Assembly (NCBI GenBank): GCA_947305745.1
Contig: CAMZEH010000002.1
Coordinates: 1-64,000 of the forward strand
DNA length: 64,000 nucleotides
From: an uncultured Clostridia bacterium
GTDB taxonomy: Bacteria > Bacillota > Clostridia > Oscillospirales > Acutalibacteraceae
Direction of reading: 5' to 3'
This document shows, in pieces, positions 8,699 to 17,992 of the stretch. A program made the translations under genes and the position numbers. Each line of letters starts with the position of its first letter. Position 1 is the first letter of the stretch. The notes beneath the pieces were generated by a model that was not told where the DNA came from, made no database searches, and saw only the letters and a list, made by a program, of their open reading frames with translations.

Positions 8699-9925
8699 TT
8701 AGTAGCCAACAATTGCTCTGGGGTTTGTTCTTACACCATTAACTCTGTATTCAAAATGCAGGTGAGGCCCGGTCGAGAATCCTGTGCTTCCGGCATTCCC
8801 GATTTTTTGCCCTTTGCCAACTTTTTGCCCTCTTGAAACACTTACGGAACTAAGGTGACCGTAAAGCGTTGATTTGCCGTTTCCGTGGTCGATAACTACG
8901 TAGTTACCATACCCGCCACCACGACCGTCGGTGCATGCCATTATTACGGTACCGCTATTTGCAGCAACAATGCTCGCGCCGTATATCGAACCTTTTCCGC
9001 ATCCGCCACCGATATCAATGGCTCCATGAACGTGAGAACGTCCCTCGCAATCACTAAAACCGGAAGTGATGTGATGATAACCCGGCGCAGGCCATACCCA
9101 ATCTCCGCTTGCAACTGTACCCGCCTCAACAGGCTTACCTTGTGCGGCTTGCCTTCTTCTTTCTTCTTCCAAACGGCGCTGCTCTCTGGCGATTTCATCG
9201 TCAATTGCTTTTATTGCGGCATCGTTTTGATCTATTCTTCTCTGAACATCTTTGGCATCAGATTCAAGCTTTTTAAGAAGTTCTTCGCTCTTGTCTACCA
9301 AATCTTGAAGATCATATCTGTTTTTCTCCAAGTCAACTTTTTCGGTTTCTTTATCTGATTTTGCTTTTTCAATCTCTTCTTTTTTTGCCTCAATATTTTT
9401 AAGGTCAGCTCTAAGATCATCTATGAGTTTCTGGATTGTTTGGCTCACAGAACGCACAATATCGGCTTTATCGAGAAAATCTTCAAAACTTTTTGCTCCG
9501 AGTATTATATCGAGAGTCGTTGTATCGCCCGCAACATATATCGACGCCAAGCTGTTTTTTAATAAAACAACTTTGTGATCCATATCTGCGCGTATTTCCC
9601 CGATTTGTTTTTCAATTTCTTCTATATCTTTATCCAGATCGTCTATGTACGCGTTGGATTCATCAATTTGCTTCTGGACTACTTCTATTTGAGCGTCAAG
9701 ATTTTTCTTTTTCCCCGCCTCTTCGTTTACGCTATCCTTGGCGCTTTGGAGCTCACTGGCAAGCTCTTTTCTTTTGTTTTGCAAATCAGCTTTAGCCTGT
9801 CTTCTCTGCTCGGTAGCACTCGTTGCGATAATTGGAGGAATGAAGTACCCTGTCATTATCATCAAAGAGGAAACTACGCAAAAAGTCCTCTTTAAAACGC
9901 CCTTACCATGCAACAACTTCGCCAC
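8699..9925 (-). CDS. PcsB/EnvC-like coiled-coil murein hydrolase with M23 (LytM) domain
   Basis: Signal sequence, long coiled coil, M23 motifs HVHGAIDIG, LYGHLS, GPHLHFE. Confidence 0.88.
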   Translation of the reverse strand: MAKLLHGKGVLKRTFCVVSSLMIMTGYFIPPIIATSATEQRRQAKADLQNKRKELASELQSAKDSVNEEAGKKKNLDAQIEVVQKQIDESNAYIDDLDKDIEEIEKQIGEIRADMDHKVVLLKNSLASIYVAGDTTTLDIILGAKSFEDFLDKADIVRSVSQTIQKLIDDLRADLKNIEAKKEEIEKAKSDKETEKVDLEKNRYDLQDLVDKSEELLKKLESDAKDVQRRIDQNDAAIKAIDDEIAREQRRLEEERRRQAAQGKPVEAGTVASGDWVWPAPGYHHITSGFSDCEGRSHVHGAIDIGGGCGKGSIYGASIVAANSGTVIMACTDGRGGGYGNYVVIDHGNGKSTLYGHLSSVSVSRGQKVGKGQKIGNAGSTGFSTGPHLHFEYRVNGVRTNPRAIVGY

Positions 9926-10805
9926 CTTCTTTCGAAAGATATCTCTTTATAGAAATAAGTCCGCCAATAACACCGAACAAAATTCCCGCAGCTGTAAAAA
10001 TTCCTAAAACTTGCCATACAATGTCGGTAAACGCAATGCTGTGAAACGGCAAAATTCCCGCAACCAAATTGAACATACTGTTATATACGAAATAAAGTAT
10101 CACCGTGGAAACAATGGCGGAAATAATTCCTATTGCCATACCTTCAATTATAAATGGTGCTCTGATAAATCCATTTGTCGCACCTACTGATTTCATTATA
10201 CTGATTTCAAATCTACGACTATGCATTGTAATTTTTATTGTATTCGAAATTATAAAAAGCGATACAATACCGAGTGAACATACTATCCATATACCTGCTT
10301 GTCCAACCAATTTATTGAAATCTGAAAGTTTCTTGGCGGTTTCGCTCCTGTCGCTCACGGATTCAACATTCGGAATGGCTTTTATTTTAGAAACGGTTTT
10401 GTTATACAAAGACAGATCTTCCATTGTGATATGGTATGCTTCAGGGAAAGGGTTTTCACCTTCTTCTACGATTTCGTAAAGCTCCCCGAGAACATCTTTA
10501 TATTTCTCTATAGCTTTTTCGCTCGGATAATAATCACATTTGAGAATATTCGGCACGGCTGCAATCTTTTTGCCGGCTTCGACTACTTCTTGATCGGTAA
10601 TATCCTTCTTCAAAAATACTGTCATGCTATTTTGATGTTCAACCGATTCGAGGGCTTTATTTATGTTCAGCGAAATAAGCATCGCACCGCCCGTAAGTAT
10701 CATACAGCACGTCATTACCAGCACAGATGCTGCGGACATTATACTATTGCTCCATAAATTTTTAAATCCTTCTTTAATAAAATACTTCAAATAATGTGCA
10801 CTCAT
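9903..10805 (-). CDS. ftsX: Cell division ABC transporter permease FtsX
   Basis: MSAHYLKYFIKEGFKNLWSN, four TM segments, FEISIMKSVGATNGFIRAPFIIEG; overlaps the pcsB-like gene, downstream of ftsE. Confidence 0.92.
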   Translation of the reverse strand: MSAHYLKYFIKEGFKNLWSNSIMSAASVLVMTCCMILTGGAMLISLNINKALESVEHQNSMTVFLKKDITDQEVVEAGKKIAAVPNILKCDYYPSEKAIEKYKDVLGELYEIVEEGENPFPEAYHITMEDLSLYNKTVSKIKAIPNVESVSDRSETAKKLSDFNKLVGQAGIWIVCSLGIVSLFIISNTIKITMHSRRFEISIMKSVGATNGFIRAPFIIEGMAIGIISAIVSTVILYFVYNSMFNLVAGILPFHSIAFTDIVWQVLGIFTAAGILFGVIGGLISIKRYLSKEGGEVVAW

Positions 10806-10806
10806 C

Positions 10807-11481
10807 TTATTTCACCTCCGGCAGAATATCATTAATAATTTTACCGTTAACGATTTCGACAATTCTGAAATTAAAATGCTTAACTATAGACATATCGTGC
10901 GTAACCATAATTATGGTCGTTCCGCATTTATTAATCTCTTTCAAAAGTTCGACTATCTCAAGCGACATCGCAGGGTCGATATTTCCGGTAGGCTCGTCCG
11001 CCAAAATCATACGAGGATTATTAACGAGCGCGCGCGCAAGCCCTACCCTTTGTTTTTCGCCGCCGGAAAGTTCCGAAACTTTTTTACGGGCTTTATCACT
11101 AAGTCCGACAAGATTGAGAACATAAGGCACTCTACGGCTTATTTCTCTGCTGCCGGCGCCGACAACGTGCATCGCAAAAGCAACATTTTCAAAAACGGTC
11201 ATCTTTTCTATGACTCTGAAGTCTTGGAAAACAATGCCCATTGTCCTTCTTAGATATGGGATTTTTCTCTTTTTGAGGTGAGTTATGTTTTCACCACTTA
11301 TGATAATTTCACCAGAAGTTGGCTCCTGCTCTTTGGAAATCAGTTTAAGTAACGTACTCTTTCCGGAACCCGACGGCCCGACTATGAACACAAATTCTCC
11401 ATCTCTAACATTCAAATCTATGTTTTTGAGTGCGACAGAATTATTATCGTAAAATTTTCCAACACCTCTAAATTCTACCAT
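10807..11481 (-). CDS. ftsE: Cell division ATP-binding protein FtsE
   Basis: Walker A GPSGSGKST, signature LSGGEKQRVGLARALV, Walker B MILADEPTGNID. RBS GGTGGAG before ATG 11481. Confidence 0.94.
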   Translation of the reverse strand: MVEFRGVGKFYDNNSVALKNIDLNVRDGEFVFIVGPSGSGKSTLLKLISKEQEPTSGEIIISGENITHLKKRKIPYLRRTMGIVFQDFRVIEKMTVFENVAFAMHVVGAGSREISRRVPYVLNLVGLSDKARKKVSELSGGEKQRVGLARALVNNPRMILADEPTGNIDPAMSLEIVELLKEINKCGTTIIMVTHDMSIVKHFNFRIVEIVNGKIINDILPEVK

Positions 11482-11511
11482 AATGTTATCTCCACCTTGC
11501 TTTAAAATTTT

Positions 11512-11543
11512 AATGTGTTGCCAAAATAAGAGGCAACACATAT
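11512..11543 (-). terminator. Hairpin between the PucR-like gene and ftsE
   Basis: Inverted repeat tgtgttgcc/ggcaacaca, followed on the minus strand by an A/T-rich tract. Confidence 0.5.
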
Positions 11544-11562
11544 TTATTTCTTGTGCTTTTTA

Positions 11563-12648
11563 CTAAAATTTCACAGGGTTTGACATCAAATATTTCTTAA
11601 CCATAAGCGCTACTTTGAAAACTATTGCATCTTCAAATTCTCTCAAATCAAGACCGGTAATCTTTTTGATTTTCTCAAGTCTGTATACGAGCGTATTGCG
11701 GTGTACAAAGAGTTTTCTGGACGTTTCGGAAACATTGAGGCTATTTTCGAAGAACTTTTGAATTGTAAAGAGTGTTTCCTGATCCATCGATTCAACCGAA
11801 CCCTTTTTGAATACCTCTTTGAGGAAAGTTTCGCAAAGAGTTGTCGGCAATTGATATACCAAACGAGCAATTCCAAGGTGATCATATGTAACAATGCTTT
11901 TTTCTGTGTCGAAAACTTTGCCGACTTCAATCGAAACCTGAGCTTCTTTAAACGATCTTGCCAAATCTCTGATCCCGGTCACCGGAGTTCCTACGCCAAC
12001 CACGCAGTGAGTATAGTATTCTCCTGAGAGAGTATCGACAATTGAAGCTGCCAATTTCTCGAGAGATTTTGTATCGGTGTCTTCGCGAATTTCCTTAACT
12101 AGGGCAATATCAGTTTCATTTATACTGACAACGAAATCTTTGCTCTTATCTGGGAAGAGCGCCTGAATTACGTCATAAGGTGAAACGTCAGATTTGGATT
12201 TAACTTTGACTATCATACAAACTCTGGTAACGTCCGAATTAAACCCAAGTTCGCGTGCTTTAAGATAAATATCTCCCGGCAAAATATTATCGAGTAAAAC
12301 GTTTTTGATGAAATTGAGTCTGTCTTTCTTCTCGTCTGTATTTTGATAAACACTGTTCATCGCAACAGCCAAAATTTCCGCCTCGTGTTTCGCAGATTCG
12401 TCTGTCGACATGATGAAAACCACACGATCAGGATTTGAAGTATCGCCGAATGATTTACAAGTATAACCACCCACCACAAACGGTTCAGAAGAAGCCATTA
12501 AGCTATCGGTTATAAGGGCTAAATTTTCACCCAAACGGGCAACATCGCTACAAGCGATTACTGTTGAAGATTTGTCAACAACACCTACAACCTTTCCTAG
12601 AACCTCCGAAGTTTGATGAGCAATGTTTTGAAATAACTTGTTTGACAT
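11563..12648 (-). CDS. PucR/CdaR-type helix-turn-helix transcriptional regulator
   Basis: C-terminal HTH typical of PucR_C: FFENSLNVSETSRKLFVHRNTLVYRLEKIKKITGLDLREFEDA. Confidence 0.85.
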   Translation of the reverse strand: MSNKLFQNIAHQTSEVLGKVVGVVDKSSTVIACSDVARLGENLALITDSLMASSEPFVVGGYTCKSFGDTSNPDRVVFIMSTDESAKHEAEILAVAMNSVYQNTDEKKDRLNFIKNVLLDNILPGDIYLKARELGFNSDVTRVCMIVKVKSKSDVSPYDVIQALFPDKSKDFVVSINETDIALVKEIREDTDTKSLEKLAASIVDTLSGEYYTHCVVGVGTPVTGIRDLARSFKEAQVSIEVGKVFDTEKSIVTYDHLGIARLVYQLPTTLCETFLKEVFKKGSVESMDQETLFTIQKFFENSLNVSETSRKLFVHRNTLVYRLEKIKKITGLDLREFEDAIVFKVALMVKKYLMSNPVKF

Positions 12649-12890
12649 TATTATACCTCTTTCTTACTGAATTCTTTGAAATACTAAGATGACAATAATC
12701 CATCTGTTCTTTTATTGATTATATACAATTAATAATTTTTTTGCAAGCATTTATTTCAATAAATTAAAGCCAGGCCCCAAAAAGCGCATTTTGTATATTA
12801 TTTAGGCTTGTTTTTTGGTCTTTATATATATTTTACACTTTTTCAAAAGTATTCTTTCACCTTAAAACACAAGTACAGACACTAAATTAA

Positions 12891-12922
12891 AAAAATCGAC
12901 CGAAATATATCAGTCGATTTTT
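12891..12922. terminator. Bidirectional terminator-like hairpin
   Basis: Stem AAAAATCGAC/GTCGATTTTT (12891-12900/12913-12922). Confidence 0.6.
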
Positions 12923-12943
12923 AACACTTGTTTTTGAAAAACG

Positions 12944-15265
12944 TCACTTAAGTCTTTTAATTATACGGTCATAGTTTTCTTTCAGGTAGTCATACGTTGT
13001 TTGAGGAACAAGTTTTTCAAGCTCTTCCCAATTCTTTTCTTTCAGGTTTTTTCTAACTTTCGAAGCACTTATCACTTGACCGCTGCCAAGCGTTTTACGA
13101 GGAATTTCTATAACTTCTATTCCGTATTCGGGAAGTTGTCTTTTCATAAAATTATTATGCTGCTGCGTAACCTTGTCGATAGGTTCTTCGCCGAAGAACC
13201 TTCTTGTTGCGCCGATTGCCGGAGCAATATAAGCACCATACAAATCAACGTCTTTCGTCGGATTCAAAATAACTTTGCTCTGCAAGTTATCTTTATCAAA
13301 ATAATCGGGGAACGTAAACTTAGAGCACATCCATTTCCCGGTTGTAAGAAGCGTTATTTTATCACCCAAATCGGCAACGCCCCTCTTCACCATTTCGTAG
13401 CGATCTTTAAACGAAAATTCCGAAGCGTCTTCCTCGACTACAAAAAGGAACAAGTGATCAACGCGGTTGAGCGCCTCTTCGATTAAGTATCTATGACCGC
13501 GCGTAAACGGATTACAATTGACATTGAGGGAACCTATCTTTTTATGAGCGTCACGGTAGGGCTTTGAAAGTTTCTCCAGATTTTTTAAGTAAGGTTTAAA
13601 ATCGGGATTTTCATTTATAAAGGTTTCATCGCGATCTTGATAATCATATTTTACTATTCGGTCCTCAAAACTACGACTTAAAAGTTCTTTGATTTTGCTT
13701 TTTATAGTATCGTATATGAAATCCGCAATCATCTTACATCCTTTTTGATTCACATGCGTAATATCGTTAACTACGAAATTTGCAAGCCTCAGCTTATTAA
13801 TCTGTGCACTGATCTCATGGTAGTAATATCCTTTATTTTTTATTATATCTTTTAAATTATTACTGAAATCACGCTCTTCGATTACTATATCACCGGGTTT
13901 AAAAGCTGTATCGAGTATGTACTCAAAATCGTTTACTTCATCGCTTTCGCACCCATAAGCGACCACATTATATAATCCACGAAAATCTTTATTTATTCTT
14001 TTTTGCATAAAGTTTCCGATCGTATAATCATCTGAAACATATTTACTTCTCATAGTACAAGGTCCGTAGAGATAAACAGTATTTCTGTACTCCCTAGGTG
14101 CGCTTGGAATATACCTCGCGTGACCTATTATGTTGCAGTAATTACCCTTAAAATCGGCGAGTGCATAATGATTCCTTACCTTAACGACATTACTGCTGCT
14201 GCTGAATTCTCCCGATGTATAATATTTTTTGCATTTTTCGGCATTTCCGAACATTTTATCAAGCATTCCGCTGTTCTTGATATCGGCGGGGTCTATACCC
14301 GAACGCAAAAGTTCTCTGTCGACTTCGCTTAAATCAGTTATTTCTCCGACGCTCGGTGCTTTAAAGAAAAATACCGGTATTTTATTTGATTTTAAGTAGT
14401 CTATCGCCGCTTCGCAAATTATAGTGCGGTACAGAGAACGAAAACTTTCTATTTCTTTACCCGGAAATATGACTTTTAAAAATCTCGTGTCGTACTTTTC
14501 GTTTATTATAAAATCATATTTGTCGATATTTCTTATCTCTTCTAAACTACTTACTCTATCGAGCTTGAAGTTTGTTTGACTTTTAAACACCGCTTTAAAA
14601 TCATTAAAAAATTTATCTCTGCTAACAAGCAGTACGTTTTTTCGTTTTTTTTGTTTCCAGTGATTTAAAAAGCAATCTTTAAGCTTAATAAGGCGCCTTT
14701 GCGGATACGTTTTTTCACTACCCATACCCGATTTTTCAATATTCAGTTTCTCGATTTTAAACGCCTGCGAACGCGTACCGTTCCAGCCCCAAAGCCTGAC
14801 ATTGGTTTCGTTATCTGTTCTTCCGCCTTCGACATCAAGGTAATAATCTCCGAGTTTCGATTTTATGGTTACAGTATCATCACCGACAAAGTCAAAGGCC
14901 CATTTTTGAGCATCAGTACCGTTTTGGCCCCACTGCCAAACATTTGCCCCCAAGAAAGCTTGACCATTCGATACATCTAAAACGTATCCCGAACAGACTG
15001 GCTTTATCTCATAGTAATCGTCGTCTGATTGCGATACATAAAAAACTTGCGCCACAGAATTATTTTTATCATAAATCTGAAGATTTGATCCAAGTTCTTC
15101 CGACCCCCACTGAATGTCAAGTGCTTTGTTTTCGTCTAAGGCACTCGAAAAAGTATAAAAGCCTTCATCAAGCCATGCGTACGCTTTTGTATCGGTTTTT
15201 ACAAAACTAACAGCGGAAAAAACTACTAATAGTAAAACAAATAAATTTCTAAATATTTTTTTCAT
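12944..15265 (-). CDS. Secreted RICIN-lectin protein with a middle SGNH-like region and a C-terminal CitC-type nucleotidyltransferase domain
   Basis: Signal peptide MKKIFRNLFVLLLVVFSAVSFVKTDTKAYA; ricin-type repeats (AQKWAFD, SQAFKIE); VYLYGPCTMRSKYVSDDYTI...DITHVNQKGCKMIADF; C-terminus GSLNVNCNPFTRGHRYLIEEAL...FVVEEDASEFSFKDR...GATRRFFGEEP...ISASKVRKNL, as in citrate lyase ligase. Confidence 0.75.
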   Translation of the reverse strand: MKKIFRNLFVLLLVVFSAVSFVKTDTKAYAWLDEGFYTFSSALDENKALDIQWGSEELGSNLQIYDKNNSVAQVFYVSQSDDDYYEIKPVCSGYVLDVSNGQAFLGANVWQWGQNGTDAQKWAFDFVGDDTVTIKSKLGDYYLDVEGGRTDNETNVRLWGWNGTRSQAFKIEKLNIEKSGMGSEKTYPQRRLIKLKDCFLNHWKQKKRKNVLLVSRDKFFNDFKAVFKSQTNFKLDRVSSLEEIRNIDKYDFIINEKYDTRFLKVIFPGKEIESFRSLYRTIICEAAIDYLKSNKIPVFFFKAPSVGEITDLSEVDRELLRSGIDPADIKNSGMLDKMFGNAEKCKKYYTSGEFSSSSNVVKVRNHYALADFKGNYCNIIGHARYIPSAPREYRNTVYLYGPCTMRSKYVSDDYTIGNFMQKRINKDFRGLYNVVAYGCESDEVNDFEYILDTAFKPGDIVIEERDFSNNLKDIIKNKGYYYHEISAQINKLRLANFVVNDITHVNQKGCKMIADFIYDTIKSKIKELLSRSFEDRIVKYDYQDRDETFINENPDFKPYLKNLEKLSKPYRDAHKKIGSLNVNCNPFTRGHRYLIEEALNRVDHLFLFVVEEDASEFSFKDRYEMVKRGVADLGDKITLLTTGKWMCSKFTFPDYFDKDNLQSKVILNPTKDVDLYGAYIAPAIGATRRFFGEEPIDKVTQQHNNFMKRQLPEYGIEVIEIPRKTLGSGQVISASKVRKNLKEKNWEELEKLVPQTTYDYLKENYDRIIKRLK

Positions 15266-15295
15266 CCAAAAATCACTTTCCTATCAAACACAAAT

Positions 15296-16225
15296 CTAAT
15301 TCGCCCTCATAATCGTGCAATATGATGCCTTCTGATATCCCACCAAAGTATAAGTCCGAGCTACCTTGTCATTTGAAGGCGTCAAGGCAAACTGACAATT
15401 CCTTAATTTCTCGTGCTCCACAATGTATCTCATAAGTTTTGTACCTATACCCCGCCCGCGGCAACTTTTGTCAACCACCACGTTCAAAACAATGCATTTT
15501 GTTTCGTAGTCTGTTATGACTCTCGCAAAACCTACCTGAACACCTTTTTTATCGAAAACTCCGAAGCACATCGACGAATTATCTACAATTCTTTTAAGTT
15601 TTTGACGGCTCCAATCTTTACCGAGCGATTTAAAAAGAACTTGCATCTTATCAATCTGCATATCGTTTTTGTCGGTGCTTATGATGTATCCATCTGAATT
15701 AAACGTTTTTATCGGAATTAATTTAAATCTCTGGCCCTTATTTATATTCTGCTTCCAAAGCTTTATTTTTGCTCCGCCTCTGTCGTCAAAACCCATAATC
15801 ATATCGTTGGCTTTGCAGATAATATAAAATCCGCCTTTATCGCTTTCTTCGAACGTCCATTTTTGATAATCGGAATTTACAAATTTTTTCTGAAAAATAC
15901 CCATGCGAGAAAATTTTTCTCCGTTACCAAAATAACTTCCGCAAGTAAGGAGCTTGCCCGAACATACCGGTCTAATTCTAAAACGTCCGTCTTTTGATTT
16001 ATAAATATAAAACTTCTGCGCATCAGAGTAGTTTTTTTCATAAAGCTGCAGTGCCGCCGAATCATTACGCGACCCGCCCTCAACATCCAAAACCTTTCCG
16101 GGGGTTCTGACGCTTTCGAGCATATATATTCCTTCCGAAATATTGCTGCTTTTTGCGTGCACTCCACAAAAACCGAACACAAAACACAAAAGCATACTCA
16201 AAATATGCCATTTTTTTATTTTCAT
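15296..16225 (-). CDS. Secreted RICIN-lectin protein with a C-terminal GNAT acetyltransferase domain
   Basis: Signal peptide MKIKKWHILSMLLCFVFGFCGVHA; QxW-like repeats (AQKFYIY, YQKWTFE, GQRFKLI); GNAT motif LNVVVDKSCRGRGIGTKLMRYIVEH. RBS GGAAAGGA before ATG 16225. Confidence 0.78.
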   Translation of the reverse strand: MKIKKWHILSMLLCFVFGFCGVHAKSSNISEGIYMLESVRTPGKVLDVEGGSRNDSAALQLYEKNYSDAQKFYIYKSKDGRFRIRPVCSGKLLTCGSYFGNGEKFSRMGIFQKKFVNSDYQKWTFEESDKGGFYIICKANDMIMGFDDRGGAKIKLWKQNINKGQRFKLIPIKTFNSDGYIISTDKNDMQIDKMQVLFKSLGKDWSRQKLKRIVDNSSMCFGVFDKKGVQVGFARVITDYETKCIVLNVVVDKSCRGRGIGTKLMRYIVEHEKLRNCQFALTPSNDKVARTYTLVGYQKASYCTIMRAN

Positions 16226-16431
16226 GATTACATTCCTTTCCAAAACATAAAAATTAAACTGTGATTTAATGCCATCTGATTACAATTTCACATTATAATT
16301 ATCGTTTATATCAAAAAAATTTGTCAATAAAAATATTAGAGTGTCAAAACAACAATTTTTATATTAAATATCACAATTTTATCTTTTAATTCAAAAAATG
16401 AGCATAAAAAATACACTGTGAAAACGCGAAT

Positions 16432-16460
16432 TTGATTAATCTCTAAATATTCTATATAAT
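16432..16460 (+). promoter_or_regulatory. Sigma-A type promoter, TTGATT-17-TATAAT, for murE-murF
   Basis: TTGATT 16432-16437, 17-nt spacer, TATAAT 16455-16460. Confidence 0.6.
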
Positions 16461-16511
16461 AGGTATTAAAGATATAGATATTTCCAACACCAGAAGGAGA
16501 ATTTAACCTTA

Positions 16512-17981
16512 ATGAAATTAAGTAAGCTCATTGCGAACGTAGATATTAAAAAAATAATTAACCTAAAAGACACAGAAATAGAAAATATATGCTACGACTC
16601 GCGAAAAGTGACCAAAAACTGTATTTTTGTATGTCTGAGCGGTCTAAACTATGACGGACATGATTATGCAAAACAAGCTATTGATAACGGCGCGGTTGCC
16701 ATAATGGCAGAGAAAGAAATTGATGTGCCCGAGATGCCTTTGATGATCGTAGAAAACACAAGAAAATGTCTTGCCGGCATTTCCGCAAATTTTTTTGGAA
16801 ATCCCGCCAAGCATCTTACAACTATTGGCATAACGGGCACAAAAGGCAAAACTACGACATCCTTTATGATAAAATCCATCATTGAAAATTCGGGCGAAAA
16901 ATGTGGATTAATCGGCACGATAGGTACAATTTATGGGGAGAATATAATCAAACTTGAAAACACAACTCCTGAATCTTACGAAATACAAAAACACATGAAA
17001 AACATGGCCGACTTGGGGTATAAATACGTTGTTATGGAAGCCTCATCAATCGGTCTTAAAACACATAGATTAGATGGATTTGATTTTGACATCGGAGTTT
17101 TTACAAATTTTTCTCACGACCATATCGGCGGAGCAGAACACAAAGATATGGAAGAATACTTGCAATGTAAAAGCTTACTCTTTAAGAAATGCAAAAAAGG
17201 AATTATAAATATAGATGATAAAGTTGCAGAAAAACTGACAAAAAATAGCACATGCGACATTTTCACTTTTGGTAAAAATAAAAATGCAGACTACCAAATG
17301 GAAAACATCAGACTTCAGAAATCGGGTAATTCCGTCGGTGTTGCAGCGGATTTCATAGGCAAAACATCACTTAAAAACGTTTATATCGGAGTTCCGGGTG
17401 AATTTAACGCCTACAACGCTTTGGCTGCAGTTTCTGTGTGCGATATTTTGAAAATAAAATCGGATGCAGTTTTAAAGGGACTCGCAAACGTAAAAATCAA
17501 AGGCCGTATGGAACCTATAAACGTTCCGAGAAAGTATTCTATGTTCATAGACTACGCTCATAACGCCGTAAGCATGGAAAACGTGCTTTCGACATTCCGA
17601 AAATACTCTCCGAAAAGATTAACCGTACTTTTTGGGGCAGGTGGGAATCGCCCGAAAATAAGGCGCTACGAAATGGGTGAAACTGCCGGAAAATTGGCTG
17701 ATTTGTCCATTATTACAAGCGACAATCCCAGGTACGAAAACCCTATGGATATCATCGAGGACATCAAAATAGGGATAAATAAAACAAGCGGAAAATATAT
17801 CGTTATACCGGGCAGAGAAGAAGCTATCGAATACGCTATAAAACATGCCATAGACGGCGAAATTATAATCCTTGCGGGCAAGGGGCATGAGGACTATCAA
17901 GAAGTAAAAGGCGTCAAACATAAAATGGACGAAAGAATTATAGTCAAAAAAATTCTCGAAAAGCTAAAAAATAATTTTTAA
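16512..17981 (+). CDS. murE: UDP-N-acetylmuramyl-tripeptide synthetase MurE (DNPR motif, meso-DAP type)
   Basis: GITGTKGKTTTSFMI, DYAHNAVSMENVL, TSDNPRYENPMDIIEDI, AGKGHEDYQ. Confidence 0.94.
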   Translation: MKLSKLIANVDIKKIINLKDTEIENICYDSRKVTKNCIFVCLSGLNYDGHDYAKQAIDNGAVAIMAEKEIDVPEMPLMIVENTRKCLAGISANFFGNPAKHLTTIGITGTKGKTTTSFMIKSIIENSGEKCGLIGTIGTIYGENIIKLENTTPESYEIQKHMKNMADLGYKYVVMEASSIGLKTHRLDGFDFDIGVFTNFSHDHIGGAEHKDMEEYLQCKSLLFKKCKKGIINIDDKVAEKLTKNSTCDIFTFGKNKNADYQMENIRLQKSGNSVGVAADFIGKTSLKNVYIGVPGEFNAYNALAAVSVCDILKIKSDAVLKGLANVKIKGRMEPINVPRKYSMFIDYAHNAVSMENVLSTFRKYSPKRLTVLFGAGGNRPKIRRYEMGETAGKLADLSIITSDNPRYENPMDIIEDIKIGINKTSGKYIVIPGREEAIEYAIKHAIDGEIIILAGKGHEDYQEVKGVKHKMDERIIVKKILEKLKNNF

Positions 17982-17992
17982 TGAGGTAATAA

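Noticed and set aside
9436-10007. Plus-strand ORFs within 9436..10007
   Set aside because: Antisense to the pcsB-like/ftsX coding region; sequence fully explained by the minus-strand genes.
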